NCBI GenBank assembly: GCA_016743235.1
Contig: VRZD01000001.1
Coordinates: forward strand, 361,268-425,267
Source of the DNA: Pantanalinema sp. GBBB05
GTDB lineage: Bacteria; Cyanobacteriota; Cyanobacteriia; Leptolyngbyales; Leptolyngbyaceae
Length of the DNA stretch: 64,000 nucleotides
Direction: 5' to 3'
In this document: in pieces, positions 63,682 through 64,000 of the stretch
Layout: the number at the start of each line of letters is the position of its first letter
How positions within the stretch are numbered: the stretch's first letter is position 1
Position numbers and translations under genes: made by a program
The notes under the pieces: model-generated
The model's input: the letters and a program-made list of their open reading frames with translations, nothing else
The model's database searches: none
Told to the model about the DNA's origin: nothing

Positions 63682-64000
63682 ATGTTCCAAATTAGCTAGG
63701 GTACTATTATTGGTTCTCAGTTGAATTAGATTATTTTCTACTAATTTTTACCAGAAAACCGCAATCCACATAGATAAACAGCCACAGGATTTTCACAATT
63801 TTTGATTTAAGCTAAGTTATATCAGCTGTACCAAGCAGGATTTCGCCGCTAACTCTAATTGACCTGACCCGATAAAAGAGAATTTTCTGTATTCGAATCG
63901 ACTACTTTTATATACTTTATATTGTCCGTTGATCTGGCAATTTTATGCAGATAGTTGATGACCAAAATAATCATGGGTAATCTCTACACAATCCTACCTC
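63682..64000. other. Right-edge non-coding region
   Basis: 319 bp AT-rich. It repeats the 13-mer GATTTTCACAATT at 63788-63800. An ATG at 63973 is open to the edge but too short to judge. Confidence 0.4.

Noticed and set aside
63973..64000. Possible start of a further gene at the right edge
   Set aside because: Only nine codons are visible and there is no Shine-Dalgarno site.
1..64000. CRISPR arrays, insertion sequences, prophage genes, defence systems or attachment sites
   Set aside because: I found no regularly spaced repeats, transposase, integrase or Cas-like reading frames on either strand. GCGATCGC (HIP1) is frequent, but that is normal for cyanobacteria.

Overview
The window is chromosomal DNA from a cyanobacterium. 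Lineage markers are a 33-residue petM (cytochrome b6f), magnesium chelatase subunit D, the BciB/Slr1923-type divinyl reductase, a diflavin flavoprotein, the circadian output regulator RpaA, a CmpR-like LysR regulator, a PEP-CTERM protein, several cyanobacterial families (DUF2808, DUF1823, TIGR02652), and frequent HIP1 octamers (GCGATCGC). I cannot name the genus. I see no insertion sequence, prophage, integrase, CRISPR array or rRNA, so this looks like ordinary core chromosome with about 55 genes plus one tRNA.

Layout. 1-1654 (minus): the rpmH-rnpA-PH protein-yidC cluster, with yidC cut by the left edge. 1.8-8.1 kb: a DUF2808 protein, the proton-translocating transhydrogenase pntA-pntB, ribosomal L21/L27 and a lone amino-acid ABC permease. 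8.3-16 kb: a type IV pilin-like protein, a phosphohexomutase, a 1005-residue multidomain response regulator/kinase with a single-domain receiver behind it, a DUF442 phosphatase-like protein, a TIGR02652 protein and a gamma carbonic anhydrase-like protein. 16-25 kb: a CPA2 antiporter with USP-like domains, rpaA, an acyltransferase, a diflavin flavoprotein, a 5'-truncated SPFH remnant, a fasciclin protein and a CmpR-like regulator. 25-37 kb: bciB, two GT4 glycosyltransferases, a hydrolase, an aldo/keto reductase, a GST, a lipoprotein with a conserved partner, and a CHASE2 Ser/Thr kinase. 37-49 kb: an ArsR/SmtB regulator, petM, chlD, a GNAT protein, trxA, a LOG-like protein, an HPP-family (nitrite-type) permease, acnB, a BMP-type binding lipoprotein and a PEP-CTERM protein. 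50-64 kb: leuB, pilD, aspC, acylphosphatase, a GT39-like membrane protein, bioF, a GuaB-like protein, amiC, tRNA-Lys(CUU) and a Cache/HAMP histidine kinase.

The genes fall into small transcription units rather than one pathway. Recurrent themes are photosynthesis and redox balance (pntAB, flavoprotein, petM, chlD, bciB, trxA), signalling (RpaA, the multidomain kinase, the Cache kinase, the Ser/Thr kinase) and type IV pilus maturation (a prepilin at 8.3 kb and its peptidase at 51.5 kb).

I found no wholly new multi-gene system. The most interesting signals are regulatory: three CRP-like sites at an exact 22-bp period between the PEP-CTERM gene and leuB; a perfect NtcA consensus upstream of the HPP-family gene; a 13-bp inverted repeat with an inner hairpin upstream of the last kinase; and strong hairpins at most convergent gene junctions. 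Also notable are the single-chain phosphorelay protein and the SPFH remnant.
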